A DNA stretch of 64,000 bases from Comamonas testosteroni TK102 (GCF_000739375.1 NZ_CP006704.1:992001-1056000), one strand, 5' to 3'; counted from the first letter of the stretch, positions 32,646 through 42,263 are shown. Numbers and translations are program-made. Notes: generated by a model not told the origin, from the letters alone.

Positions 32646-34994
32646 TCAGACTTTGGGGATCAGCAAGGTGAAGCAACTGCCCTGGCCCGGCTGGCTGCTG
32701 ATCTGCAGACGGCCGCCATGGCGCTGTGCCACGGTGCGCGTGAAGGCCAGTCCCAGGCCCACGCCATCCATGCGCTGGTGCTGCTGCAGACGCTCGAAGG
32801 GCTGGCTGAGTCTGGCCAGCGATTCCTCATCCATGCCGGGGCCGTGATCGCGCACGGCAATGCCCCAGTGGCCATCTTGCTCGACGATGCGGATGTCCAC
32901 CACCGCGCCGGCATCCGCATCCTGCGGCTTGCCGTACTTGATGGCATTGGTCAGCAGGTTGATCACGGCGCGGTGCAGCAGGCCGGGGTCGCCATGCACG
33001 CAGGCTTCGGCATCCGGCAGTTCGAACGCCAGCTGCATGTTCTGCTGCTGGGCCTGGGCCCAGCAATCCGAGACGGCCTGATCTGCCAGAAGGCCCAGGT
33101 CCAGGACCTCGCTGCGGTATTGCTGCCGCTGGGCTCTGGCCAGATGCACAAAATCGTCCGCCAGTTGCAGGGACGACTGGGCATAGCCCTCGATGCGGGC
33201 AAACAGCGCATCTTCCGATTCGATGCGCTTGCCAGTGCGCTGCATCTCCAGCAAGGTGATGATGGAGCCGATGGGCGCGCGGATATCGTGCGAGATGAAC
33301 TGCATGGCCTGGTCGCGCTGGGCCTGTGCACTGCGCAGGTCGCTGATATCGACCAGGGTGATGAGCCAGCCCGAGGTGGGCGGTGCCTCGAAGGTCTGGC
33401 TCAGCAGCATCAGATGGCGTCCCTGGGAGTCGCGTCCCTCGCTTTGGCGAGGCAGCGTTGCATTTTGCATGGCGCTGCGCGTCAGCAACGGGGTGTTGCC
33501 GTGTTCCTCGTCGCTGGCGGCATGGTGCAGTTCGGCCAGCAGGTTGACCAGGTCGTCGCCCTGCTGCAGGCTCAGGCCCAGGCTTTCGATATAGCGGTGG
33601 GCTGCGGTATTGGCCAGCAGTACCAGTCCGTTGCGGCCGCAGACAAAGGTGGCGGATGGCAGCTGGCGCAGGCTTTCGCTCACGAAGTGATGCAGGGAGC
33701 GCAGCTGGCGCGAGGCCTGCTCCACGGCCGAGATGCGCTGATCCAAGGCATCCCCCTTGAGAGCGCTGCGGCTGGCAGTCGGCAGCCCCTGGTCCTGCAG
33801 ATCGCGCAGCTCCAGCGCCAGAAAGCGTGTCGCTGCGCGCAGGCGCAGCCAGCTCCACAGCGGATAGGCCAGCGCCAGACTCAGCAGCGCTGCCGCAGGC
33901 TCGGTCTGGATATGGCCCCAACGCGGTGCCAGGCCGGCAATCAGCAGACTGAGCAAGGCCAGCAGGATGCTGGAAATCAGCCCGCCGGAGGGTCCGAACC
34001 AGGCCAGGGCCAGCAGGCCCAGCAGCACGGGCAGCAGATTGAGGCTGCGGTTGAGTGCGGAAGATGCGGGTTCCAGATGTGCGCCCTGCAGGATGCCGTT
34101 GAGCACATGGCCCAGCATTTCCACATTGGAGATCAGGCGTGCATCCAGGCCGATGGGGGCGGTGAATTTTTCGCCGAGACCGGCAGCGGTTGCCCCGATC
34201 AGCACATATTTGCCGCGAAAGGCGGCCGCCGGAATGTCGCCGCGCAGGACGTCGATATAGGAGTAGGTGGTGAACGGCGAACCCAGGCTTTTCTGGCGGT
34301 CCTGCGAGGCCCGGGCAAAGGCGATGAAGCGCGGCTGCAGCTTTTGCCAGGAGTCGGCGGGCGCCGGGCCGGCTGGCGACTGGGCTGGTGGCGGGCAGGG
34401 CCCGGCGTTCTGGCCCACGCAGTGCAGGCTCAGTGCCATATGCCACCAGGGCTGGGTGGGCGTGCCTTCCTGTGCGTAAAAGCGCCGAACAACCCCGTCG
34501 GCATCCATCGGCATCTGCGTGTGGCCCAGTGCGGCAGCTTCGCTGGCAAGACCCTTGAGCGGAGCGGTGGCGCCGTTCTGCGCGGCGCGTGTGACGGGCA
34601 GCACCACATTGCCGCTTTTTTTCAGTGCTTGCTGCAGCAGCAGATCGTCGCCGGGGTAGTCCAGGTCTTCCTCGCTGAAGACCACATCCATGCCGATGGC
34701 GCGAGGCTTGCCCTGCTCGATGCGATCCAGCAAGGCCGCATGCAGTGCGCGGCGCCAGGGCCAGCGGCCTATGCTGGCGATGCTGTCATCGTCGATGGCC
34801 ACAATGACGACCTCGGGCGAGGCCGGACGCTGGTGCAGCCAGACCGAGGTGTCCTGAAGAATGCCGTTGATGCGCGGTAGCTGGCCCGGGCCGCTGAGCC
34901 ACCAGGTCAGGCCGAGCAGGAAGGCGCTGAGCAGCAGCCAGCTCAGGCGCAGATTCTGCAAGCGGCTTTTGCGCGGGCTGGGAGCTTCAACCAT
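32646..34994 (-). CDS. CHASE2-domain sensor histidine kinase
   Basis: The 782-aa kinase has one N-terminal membrane anchor (LSWLLLSAFLLGLTWWLSG) and a periplasmic CHASE2 domain (about 45-300; EVVIVAIDDDSIASIGRWPW, GMDVVFSEEDLDYPGDD). Three further membrane helices follow (about 310-385), then a PAS-like region and HisKA with phospho-acceptor in FISHDIRAPIGS. The ATPase domain has NLLTNAIKYG, DHGPGMD and GVGLGLAFTR. CHASE2 kinases sense unknown external signals. It is the third gene after the OmpR regulator and the FecR/LysM protein on the same strand, so these likely form one signalling unit. Confidence 0.93.
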   Translation of the reverse strand: MVEAPSPRKSRLQNLRLSWLLLSAFLLGLTWWLSGPGQLPRINGILQDTSVWLHQRPASPEVVIVAIDDDSIASIGRWPWRRALHAALLDRIEQGKPRAIGMDVVFSEEDLDYPGDDLLLQQALKKSGNVVLPVTRAAQNGATAPLKGLASEAAALGHTQMPMDADGVVRRFYAQEGTPTQPWWHMALSLHCVGQNAGPCPPPAQSPAGPAPADSWQKLQPRFIAFARASQDRQKSLGSPFTTYSYIDVLRGDIPAAAFRGKYVLIGATAAGLGEKFTAPIGLDARLISNVEMLGHVLNGILQGAHLEPASSALNRSLNLLPVLLGLLALAWFGPSGGLISSILLALLSLLIAGLAPRWGHIQTEPAAALLSLALAYPLWSWLRLRAATRFLALELRDLQDQGLPTASRSALKGDALDQRISAVEQASRQLRSLHHFVSESLRQLPSATFVCGRNGLVLLANTAAHRYIESLGLSLQQGDDLVNLLAELHHAASDEEHGNTPLLTRSAMQNATLPRQSEGRDSQGRHLMLLSQTFEAPPTSGWLITLVDISDLRSAQAQRDQAMQFISHDIRAPIGSIITLLEMQRTGKRIESEDALFARIEGYAQSSLQLADDFVHLARAQRQQYRSEVLDLGLLADQAVSDCWAQAQQQNMQLAFELPDAEACVHGDPGLLHRAVINLLTNAIKYGKPQDADAGAVVDIRIVEQDGHWGIAVRDHGPGMDEESLARLSQPFERLQQHQRMDGVGLGLAFTRTVAQRHGGRLQISSQPGQGSCFTLLIPKV

Positions 34995-35025
34995 GTAGAT
35001 GGTCCGGGTTGATGCTCATCAAACC

Positions 35026-35105
35026 ATAGCTGCTAGCACTTGGCAGATATGAATTTGAGGAATGAATCCTTTGGAATATCATGAAGTACAAGCGCTGGCA
35101 GCTAT
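35026..35105. repeat. Dispersed inverted repeat (atagctgctagc... type)
   Basis: ATAGCTGCTAGCACTTG (35026-35042) and CAAGCGCTGGCAGCTAT (35089-35105) are complementary at 15 of 17 positions across a 46-bp spacer. The right arm recurs at 62997-63011 in a second hairpin. I recall this motif as a frequent intergenic repeat in Comamonadaceae. Confidence 0.55.
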
Positions 35106-35110
35106 TGTTT

Positions 35111-36860
35111 TTACTGGCGCATCAGACGCAGGCCATCGCCGGAAGTCAGTGTCTGTCCTTCGGAGGTGGTCACCCAGTTGCCGGTCTGGAACTGACGCGC
35201 GGCAGAGAGGTTGCTGCGCAGGCCGTTGGCATCCTCGACCTGCATCTGCAGATAGTAGGTGCCGGGGGGGGAGCTCCTGCGTGTTCCACTGCGGCTGGGT
35301 CACCCAGGTATCGACCAGGGGCGCGGCAAAACCGGCGTCGCTGGCCACCACGATGCGGTAGCGCTGGCCCTCTTCGCCTGTCCAGTGAATATGGCTGCTG
35401 CCCTCGCCGGGTGCGCCGCCGATCTGCAGTTCGGGCGATTGGGGGGGCAGGGCCAGCTTCATCTTTTGCGGGGCGGCGAAGGGGCCCGCATCCGGCTGGC
35501 CGTTGCCCAGCGTGCGGATGCTGCCCGCGCGCCACAGGTATTCGCCGACAGGCAGCCTGGCCAGCGCCTCGGCGGGCAGGGCGCAGTCCTTGAGCTCGCC
35601 GGCATCGATGAGGGGCTGGGCAAAGCTGCCGTTCGCCGCGACGACCTGGATACGGTAGGCCGAGGCTTCGGTCACCTGGGTGCACTTCAGGCCGTGCTGG
35701 CCCTGTCCGACGGTGGCGTCGGGGGCAGGCGACTCGTAGAGCGGAGGCACCGGATGGGCCTTCACGCGCAGCGCCTGCAGGCTGGGTTTGCCGGGAATGC
35801 CATTGGCATCGATGGCACGAATGGCGGCAATATAGCTGCCGTCCTCCACGCCCGTCAGGCGGGCCGGTGACTGGGTGAACAGGCCGCCGCGCACGATTTG
35901 CGTCAGATCCTTGTCCTGGGCCAGCAGCACCTGATAGCGCACGGCACCCGCCATGGCGGGCAGGGGCAGGCTGACCCAGCTGGCGTCTTCGACCAAGGCG
36001 GGCCAGGCCGCGATATCGGGAGCTGCCAGCATGGCCGTTGGCTTGCCGAGCTGGCCGTCGGCGGACACGGACAGGCCTTGACCGGGCTTGAGCAGGGCCG
36101 AGGGCTGGCCCGTATGCACGGCGACCGAGCCTTCGTCGACGGCAGCAGCCGTGCGGCCCTGCCCATCGCTCCACACCAGAAACCGGGTGCCGCGCACGCT
36201 GGTCGAGGCTGCCTGGGTGCGCACTTCGAAGCGGCGCTCGCCATTGGCTTGCCTGGGCACGTTGGCTTCGATAGCGCCCTCGCGCAGATCGATGACGGAC
36301 TGCAGGCTGCCGGCACGGCCTTTGCGGCGCATCTGGCGCAGCTCGACATCGGACTCCGACTGCACGCGCACCAGTGAGCCATCGGCCAGGCGCACGGAGA
36401 CAAAGGCGTTGGCGGGAACCTGGAGCGAATCGCCTTCCTGCAGCAGCTGGCCTTTTTGCACGGGCTGGGTCGGAACTTTGGCCGAGTCGGCGAGATGGTC
36501 GAGCGAGCGGGTGCTTTGCACATCGCCCTGCACAAATTCCACGGAGGCCATTGCCGCGCGCAGCAGGCGGGTGGGAATTTCCAGCACCGAGCCGGGGCGC
36601 AGGCGCAGCGGGTCCAGCACCTTGTTATGGCTTTGCAGCGCCGTCCAGCGCTTGTGGTCGCCCAGATAGCGGGCCGCCAGCACCTCCAGCGTATCTCCGC
36701 TCACCACGCGGTGGGCTATGGCATCGCTGGCGCGTGGCGTGATCTGGGCGTGGGCGACACCTGTCGCCGTCATCCCCCCGAACACCACCCAGAGCATGCC
36801 GGCGCCCAGCATGGGCAAAGGGGTGCGGGTGGAGCGGAGGGCGGGGCGTAAAGCAGGCAT
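35111..36860 (-). CDS. FecR/LysM periplasmic protein, frameshifted in a G8 run
   Basis: A signal peptide (FGGMTATGVAHA, cut before Q) is followed by a LysM domain (HRVVSGDTLEVLAARYLGDH, LRPGSVLEIP) and a FecR-type domain (about 125-240; VQSESDVELRQ, STSVRGTRFLVWS), then fibronectin-like repeats. After TQELPP the frame read from the sequence gives nonsense to 35079. Removing one base of the G8 run at 35274-35281 restores GTYYLQMQVEDANGLRSN and a stop at 35111. I annotate that repaired end. ATG 36860 is the likely start, though a TTG at 36896 is possible. It may bind peptidoglycan and signal through the neighbouring kinase. Confidence 0.85.
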
Positions 36861-36892
36861 TTGAGGGTCAGGGGTATAGGGGCTGCTCAAAC

Positions 36893-37603
36893 TCAAGCAG
36901 CCGGGGTTGCGGGCTCCGCGGTTTCGGGGGCATCCAGGCGGTAACCATAGCCATAAACGGCCGAGATGGCATAGGGCTGGCCAGCGCGCAGATTCAGCAG
37001 ATTGCGCAGGCGCGAGACATGGGTGTCCAGCGAGCGCGACTGCACCTCGGCGTTATGGCCCCAGACGACTTCGCGCAGATGATCGCGCGAGAGCAATCGG
37101 CCCTGGTTCTGGAACAGCGTCAGCGCCAGCGTGTATTCACGGTGCGTGACCTCCACGGGCTTGCCTTGCATCTCAATGCCGTTGGTGGTGGTGAGAAACC
37201 GGTAGGGGCCGAAGTCCAGCACGCTTTGTGCCGTCAGCGGATAGGCGCGGCGCAGCAGTGCGGAGATGCGTGCGCGCAGCTCGCCCGCGCGGATGGGCTT
37301 GATCATGAAGTCATCGGCACCGCTGGCCAGGCCTTCGACAATGTCGGCCTCTTCGCTGCGGTGGGTCACGAAGATGATCGGCACTTCCTTGCTGATCTGC
37401 TCGCGCACCCAGCGCACGATGTCCGGCCCGCTGCTATCGGGCAGTTCCCAGTCGACAAGCAGCAGATCGAAGCTCTCACGCCGCAGGGCCTGCTGAAGGG
37501 CCGCCCCCTTGAGGTAAGAGTGACAGCTGTGCCCGGCTTCCGTCGCGACTTGTTGCAACAGTTCCAGTTGTAGTGGATCGTCATCCAGGGCCGCAATGCG
37601 CAT
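36893..37603 (-). CDS. OmpR-family response regulator
   Basis: The receiver domain has LDDDP acidic residues, the phospho-acceptor Asp in LLVDWELPD, Thr in FVTHRS and Lys in MIKPIR. The C-terminal winged helix covers about 130-225 (EVTHREYTLALTLF, SLDTHVSRLRNLL, AVYGYGYRL). It binds DNA as a phosphorylated dimer. It is the first gene of the unit and its stop is 33 bp before the FecR-protein start. The kinase partner is two genes downstream. The C-terminal Pro/Ala tail is short. The targets are unknown. Confidence 0.92.
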   Translation of the reverse strand: MRIAALDDDPLQLELLQQVATEAGHSCHSYLKGAALQQALRRESFDLLLVDWELPDSSGPDIVRWVREQISKEVPIIFVTHRSEEADIVEGLASGADDFMIKPIRAGELRARISALLRRAYPLTAQSVLDFGPYRFLTTTNGIEMQGKPVEVTHREYTLALTLFQNQGRLLSRDHLREVVWGHNAEVQSRSLDTHVSRLRNLLNLRAGQPYAISAVYGYGYRLDAPETAEPATPAA

Positions 37604-37682
37604 CGGTCGTTCCTTTAGTGCGAAGGATTAAATCCGCGCTGCCTGTTGAATGCGCAGGCAGCGTCCCATAGGGGGTGAGGAG

Positions 37683-38984
37683 CTATTGCTCGGCGGCCTC
37701 ACGCAGTTGTTCCAGAGCCTGGATCACCTGGTCGTCGCTGACGTCGGCCAGCGTCTGCAGGCGCGGCTTGAGGCCGGCCAGAGCCGTTGCGCCTTCGCGC
37801 TGCAGCTGGGCAATGCTCTGGCCCGCTTCCTTGGGCGCTGCAAAGCCAAGGCTTTGCAGCAGCAACTGGCCGTCAGCAGCCACCAGCTTGAAGTAGAACT
37901 GGCCGTCCGTCTCGCGATACTGCTTGAACTGGGGCAGCGCCGTCTTGGCAACCTTGGCCTTGGCCTTGCTGGCCTGCGCCAGATTGCGGATGCCCACGGC
38001 GGCGCGCAGCTGCTGCAGCAAAGGAGTCGCCAGCTTGCGGGCCTTGACCGCGCCGGCCTGAAGAATCTCTTCCAGCTCGGCGGGATGGGCAATCAGGTAT
38101 TCGTAGCGCTCGCGCATGGGGGCGATTTCGCGGTCGATGCGCTCGAACAGGATCTGCTTGGCATCGCCCCAGGCAATGCCTTCGGCATATTGCTGGCGCA
38201 GTGCGGCACTTTCCTCTTCGCTGGCAAAGCCCTGGTAGATCTGGAACAGGGCCGAGCCCTCGACTTCCTTGGCTTCGCCGGGAGCACGCGAGTCTGTGGT
38301 GATGCTGTTGATGAGCTTCCTCAGCTGCTCGCGTGGTGCGAACAGCGGAATCGTGTTGTTGTAGCTCTTGCTCATCTTGCGGCCGTCAAGGCCGGGCAGG
38401 GTGGCGACGGATTCCTCCACCACGGCTTCGGGCAGGGTGAAGTACTCACTGCCGTAGATGTGGTTGAAGCTGGACGCCATATCGCGCGCCATCTCCAGAT
38501 GCTGGACCTGGTCGCGGCCCACAGGAACCTTGCTGGCGTTGAAGATCAGGATGTCGGCACCCATGAGCACGGGGTACATGAAGAGACCGGCGGTCACGCC
38601 GTCGTCAGGTTCGGTGCCGGATGCATTGTTCTTGTCCACCGCCGCCTTGTAGGCATGGGCGCGGTTGAGCAGCCCCTTGCCGGTCACGCAGGTCAGGAAC
38701 CAGGTCAGTTCCGGAATCTCGGGGATGTCCGACTGGCGGTAGAAGGTCACATGCTCGGGGTCCAGGCCCGCGGCCAGCCAGCTGGCGGCAATCTCGATGG
38801 TCGAGCGCTGCACGCGCTCGGGGTCCTGGCACTTGATGAGGGCGTGGTAGTCGGCCAGAAAGTAGAAGTTCTCCACATTCTTGTCGCGGCTGGCCTCGAT
38901 GGCCGGGCGCATCATGCCTGCGTAGTTGCCCAGATGCGGGGTACCGCTGGGGGTGATGCCGGTCAGAAAACGGGTGGTGCTCAT
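37683..38984 (-). CDS. trpS: Tryptophanyl-tRNA synthetase
   Basis: A class I synthetase with the HIGH-type motif in SGTPHLGNYAG and KMSKS in GRKMSKSYNN. It charges tRNA-Trp in the cytosol. At 433 aa it is about 100 residues longer than the E. coli enzyme; the extra C-terminal part (about 330-433) carries FYFKLVAADGQLLLQSLGF, an unrelated-looking domain also found in other Betaproteobacteria. The start ATG 38984 is preferred over TTG 38996. It is followed upstream by the site-2 protease gene on the same strand. Confidence 0.95.
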   Translation of the reverse strand: MSTTRFLTGITPSGTPHLGNYAGMMRPAIEASRDKNVENFYFLADYHALIKCQDPERVQRSTIEIAASWLAAGLDPEHVTFYRQSDIPEIPELTWFLTCVTGKGLLNRAHAYKAAVDKNNASGTEPDDGVTAGLFMYPVLMGADILIFNASKVPVGRDQVQHLEMARDMASSFNHIYGSEYFTLPEAVVEESVATLPGLDGRKMSKSYNNTIPLFAPREQLRKLINSITTDSRAPGEAKEVEGSALFQIYQGFASEEESAALRQQYAEGIAWGDAKQILFERIDREIAPMRERYEYLIAHPAELEEILQAGAVKARKLATPLLQQLRAAVGIRNLAQASKAKAKVAKTALPQFKQYRETDGQFYFKLVAADGQLLLQSLGFAAPKEAGQSIAQLQREGATALAGLKPRLQTLADVSDDQVIQALEQLREAAEQ

Positions 38985-39026
38985 AGGGATCAACAACAGA
39001 TATCAGTAGCAGACCAGGCGCTGGGT

Positions 39027-39695
39027 TCAGCGCAGCAAGGCCATGAAGGGGTAGAGGATCAGATCGATGGCCGAGTAGCCCAGGCTCATCAGCGGGCGCA
39101 GCCAGAAGCTGCCGACCACGCCGGCGATCACCAATGCCATGACGATGAAAAAGCCATAGGGCTCGATGCGCGCCAGCACCTGCGCCTGCTTCCAGGGCAG
39201 CAGGCCGACCAGGATGCGGCCGCCGTCCAGAGGTGGCAGCGGAAACAGATTGAAGGCCCACATCACCAGATTGACCAGGATGCCGGCACGGCACATCTCC
39301 AGGAAAAAGCGCTCCTGCAGACCTGTGCCTACCAGCACGATCAGCAGCAGGCCCCAGAACACGGCCTGCACGAAATTGGAGGCCGGGCCGGCCAGCGCGA
39401 CCCAGATCATGTCGCGCTTGGGGTGGCGCAGATGGTCGAAGCGCACGGGCACGGGCTTGGCGTAGCCGAAAAGAAACGCGCCCGAAGTCGCGAAATACAG
39501 CAGCAGCGGCATCAGGATGGTGCCGATGGGGTCGATATGCTTGATGGGGTTGAGCGTGATGCGCCCCATCATGGCTGCGGTGTTGTCGCCAAAGTGACGC
39601 GCAGCATAGCCGTGCGCCGCCTCATGAATGGTGATGGCGAACAGCACGGGCAGTGCGTAGATCAGTACGGTTTGTATGAGTTCAGTGGGTTCCAC
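39027..39695 (-). CDS. Site-2 protease family (M50) membrane metalloprotease
   Basis: The 222-aa integral membrane protein has the zinc motif HEAAH in ITIHEAAHGYAARHFGD and the second ligand motif NLFPLPPLDGGRI. It has about five membrane helices. Members cleave membrane-embedded substrates, but this short form without PDZ has no known target. The start is a GTG (39693-39695). It stands next to trpS in other Betaproteobacteria too, as far as I recall. Stop to trpS start distance is 42 bp. Confidence 0.9.
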   Translation of the reverse strand: MEPTELIQTVLIYALPVLFAITIHEAAHGYAARHFGDNTAAMMGRITLNPIKHIDPIGTILMPLLLYFATSGAFLFGYAKPVPVRFDHLRHPKRDMIWVALAGPASNFVQAVFWGLLLIVLVGTGLQERFFLEMCRAGILVNLVMWAFNLFPLPPLDGGRILVGLLPWKQAQVLARIEPYGFFIVMALVIAGVVGSFWLRPLMSLGYSAIDLILYPFMALLR

Positions 39696-39920
39696 GCGCT
39701 GATTGTCTCAGACGCCGCGTCAAGCTGCCATGTTGTGCCGGGACAAGCCGTGTGTGCTTGCAGAAATACGGGTTGCACATAGTTGTGTGGTAAACCAGAT
39801 GTAGCAAAATGCAACTCGCGCAAATTCCCGGACATGGCCTGCTCGCAGGAACAGGTTGGTTCGGTTTGGCGACATCAACACATAACACGGCGTTCGGCAG
39901 GACAGGGCAAGGGGATCGAT

Positions 39921-41177
39921 ATGACGGTAAGCAAGCGACTGGTGATCGCATTTGTCAGCATCAGTGTTTTTGTGCTGGCTTTGATGGGAATTGCCTGGTC
40001 AGCAATGTCCGATGTGCTGGAGGTGCTCAAGGCGGGCTCGCTGACGGCGCAGCAGTCTGAGAGTCTGATGGCCGAGGTGGAGCGTTCGCGCTGGTGGCTG
40101 CTGGCACTGGGGGCCTGGGTCTGCATTTCCTGCGCCTGGTCCTGGGTCAGCCTGCGCCGACGCATCGTCGCGCCCCTGCAGGAGGCGATCCTGATTGCCG
40201 AGACCGTGGCGGCAGGGGACCTGAGCAAGGAGTTCTCTTCCAATGCCGAAGGCGAGTTCGGACGTTTGCTGACGGCGCTGAGCACCATGGAAGACACGCT
40301 GACCGAACTGGTGGGCCGTATCAAGCAGTCGACCGACTCGCTGGCCGTGTCGGCCTACGAGATTGATGCAGGCAACATCAATCTCTCCAGCCGTACCGAG
40401 CAGCAGGTCAGCGCGCTGACCGAAACTGCTGCCAGCATGGAGCAGCTCACCGTCACCGTGCGCCAGAATGCCGAGCGTGCCCATTCGGCCAGTTCCCTGG
40501 CCGTCACGGCTTCGGCCACGGCCGGGCGCGGTGGTGATGTGGTGGATCAGGTGGTTCACACCATGGACGCCATCAGCAGCAGCTCGCGCAAGATTGTGGA
40601 CATCATTCAGGTGATCGAAGGCATTGCCTTCCAGACCAATATCCTGGCGCTCAACGCGGCCGTGGAAGCGGCGCGTGCCGGCGAGCAGGGACGCGGCTTC
40701 GCCGTGGTGGCCAGCGAGGTGCGCTCGCTGGCGCAGCGCAGTGCCGAGGCGGCCAAGCAGATCAAGGAGCTGATCACGGCCAGCGTGACCCAGGTCGAGA
40801 GCGGCTCGGGTCTGGTGGGCCAGGCCGGCAGCACCATGAAGGAGATCATGCAGTCCGTGGGCCAGGTCACCGGCTTGCTGAGTGAGATATCGGGCGCGCT
40901 GCAGCAGCAAAGCGAGGGCATTGCCCATGTGAATACGGCCGTGGCCCATATGGACAGCACCAATCAGGAGAATGCAGCCCTGGTCATGCAGGCGACGCAG
41001 GCCGCAGCGGCGCTCAATGCGCGCACGCAGGATCTGCAGCAGGCCGTGGGTGCCTTCAAGCTCGATGATGATGAGGCTCCGGGCCTGGCGCCTGCCGCCA
41101 TGCCGGCGCCGCGCCGGGCTGCGACCGCTCAGGCTCAGCCAGCTCGCGCACCGGAGCTGGCCTACGAAGAGTTCTGA
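39921..41177 (+). CDS. Methyl-accepting chemotaxis protein, small periplasmic loop
   Basis: The 418-aa protein has two membrane helices (about 8-28 and 58-77) separated by only some 30 residues, so it has almost no periplasmic sensor. A HAMP domain (about 78-130) and the signalling domain follow, with the conserved tip [36 protein letters not shown]. The C-terminal ELAYEEF resembles the WEEF/WETF tether for CheR and CheB. The ATG at 39921 has AAGGGG upstream. It lies on the + strand between minus-strand genes that are commonly neighbours, so it seems inserted. Without a ligand domain it may sense the membrane state or aid other receptors. Confidence 0.93.
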   Translation: MTVSKRLVIAFVSISVFVLALMGIAWSAMSDVLEVLKAGSLTAQQSESLMAEVERSRWWLLALGAWVCISCAWSWVSLRRRIVAPLQEAILIAETVAAGDLSKEFSSNAEGEFGRLLTALSTMEDTLTELVGRIKQSTDSLAVSAYEIDAGNINLSSRTEQQVSALTETAASMEQLTVTVRQNAERAHSASSLAVTASATAGRGGDVVDQVVHTMDAISSSSRKIVDIIQVIEGIAFQTNILALNAAVEAARAGEQGRGFAVVASEVRSLAQRSAEAAKQIKELITASVTQVESGSGLVGQAGSTMKEIMQSVGQVTGLLSEISGALQQQSEGIAHVNTAVAHMDSTNQENAALVMQATQAAAALNARTQDLQQAVGAFKLDDDEAPGLAPAAMPAPRRAATAQAQPARAPELAYEEF

Positions 41178-41178
41178 T

Positions 41179-41502
41179 TCAGGACAGCTCGCGCAGACGC
41201 CCGTAGACGGCCATGGCTGTAAAGCCGCAGTGCAGGCAGATGGACGCCCCCAGCAGGACTCTGCGGCGCAGCATGGAGTCGCCCGCCTGTGCCGACAGGC
41301 CCGGAGAGACATGAAATGATTGGCATTTGCCATAGGCCCTGATCGCCCACGCCGTCCAGAGGGTGGCGAGGGCATAGATCAGCCATGACTGAGACGCCTG
41401 CCAGAACAGCACCGCCACCAGCACCGAGTAGGCGCACAAAAAGCCGATGAGCCAGGGCCAGTGGCGCTGAACAAAGTCTTGCGGCGGCTGTTTTTCCTGC
41501 AT
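41179..41502 (-). CDS. Small membrane protein, 107 aa
   Basis: Two or three membrane segments (WLIGFLCAYSVLVAVLFW, SWLIYALATLWTAWAI, VLLGASICLHCGFTAMAVYG) are separated by a loop with GKCQSFHVSPGLSAQAGDS. I do not recognise a family with known function. It ends 2 bp from the converging chemoreceptor stop and starts 10 bp after the YciO-like gene end on the same strand, so it is probably co-transcribed with it. Confidence 0.75.
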   Translation of the reverse strand: MQEKQPPQDFVQRHWPWLIGFLCAYSVLVAVLFWQASQSWLIYALATLWTAWAIRAYGKCQSFHVSPGLSAQAGDSMLRRRVLLGASICLHCGFTAMAVYGRLRELS

Positions 41503-41512
41503 GAGGCCGCGC

Positions 41513-42157
41513 TTATTCGGGTTGCAGGCCGATGTCCTTCAGGCTGCCCATGCCCTGGCGCACCACGACAGGCGAATTGTTCAAGGCCATGGGCGTGAGG
41601 TCCAGCACCGTGGTGGGCTGCTGCGGGCAGGCGCCGGAGTCGACCACGGCATCCAGCTCATGGGGAAAGCGCTCCAGGATTGAATCGGCATCATTGAGCG
41701 GCTCGGTCTCGCCGGGCGCGATCAAGGTGGTGGCCAGCAAGGGCTCGCCCAGTTCTTCCAGCAGCAGTTGCAGGCCCTTGCGATCCGGCACGCGCAGGCC
41801 AATGGTCTTGCGCGAGGGGTGGCTCAGGCGCTTGGGCACTTCCTTGCTGGCTTCAAGAATAAAGGTGTAGGGGCCTGGTGTGGCCAGCTTGAGCAAGCGG
41901 TACTGGCGGTTGTCCACGCGGGCATAGTTGGCCAGCTCGGACAGATCGCGGCACAGCAGCGTCAGGTGGTGCTTGTCGTTGATCTGCCGGATGCGGCGCA
42001 TGCGATCCACAGCGTTCTTGTCGTCCAGGTGGCAGACCAGGGCATAGCTGGAGTCGGTGGGAACGGCAAGAATGGCGCCCTTGCGCAGCATCTCCGCCGC
42101 CTGCTTGATGATGCGCGGCTGCGGGTTCTCTGGATAGACTTCAAAAACGGTGGTCAT
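41513..42157 (-). CDS. yciO: YrdC/YciO-family nucleotide-binding protein
   Basis: The 214-aa protein has the Sua5/YciO/YrdC fold: ILAVPTDSSYALVCHLDD, HHLTLLCRDLSELANYA, TPGPYTFILEASKEVPKR and SRKTIGLRVPD. Members of the TsaC/Sua5 branch make threonylcarbamoyl-AMP for tRNA t6A; the YciO branch has weak activity. This one looks more like YciO, because of its context beside the rnm-like gene (yciV-yciO in E. coli). ATG at 42157. Confidence 0.9.
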   Translation of the reverse strand: MTTVFEVYPENPQPRIIKQAAEMLRKGAILAVPTDSSYALVCHLDDKNAVDRMRRIRQINDKHHLTLLCRDLSELANYARVDNRQYRLLKLATPGPYTFILEASKEVPKRLSHPSRKTIGLRVPDRKGLQLLLEELGEPLLATTLIAPGETEPLNDADSILERFPHELDAVVDSGACPQQPTTVLDLTPMALNNSPVVVRQGMGSLKDIGLQPE

Positions 42158-42179
42158 GCGGCTTCTCCCTGTTCTTTAG

Positions 42180-42256
42180 GACTTACGCAAACAAGAATGC
42201 AACAATGGCCCGCCTTTTGAGGCAGTCGCACGGCCTGAACCCGTTTTGCGTAAGTC
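42180..42256. repeat. MITE-like 77-bp element with 12-bp terminal inverted repeats
   Basis: GACTTACGCAAA and TTTGCGTAAGTC are perfect reverse complements flanking 53 bp without a reading frame. It lies between the yciO and rnm-like genes. I see no flanking target duplication. The ends look like those of non-autonomous elements mobilised by an IS5-like transposase, which is a suggestion only. Confidence 0.55.
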
Positions 42257-42263
42257 GTGCTCT

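Noticed and set aside
32718..34880. 720-codon open frame on the plus strand
   Set aside because: It is the antisense shadow of the CHASE2 kinase; it is His/Gln/Gly-rich low-complexity text without motifs, as expected from GC-rich codons.
37650..39782. 710-codon open frame on the plus strand
   Set aside because: It covers trpS and the site-2 protease in antisense, both of which have clear catalytic motifs.
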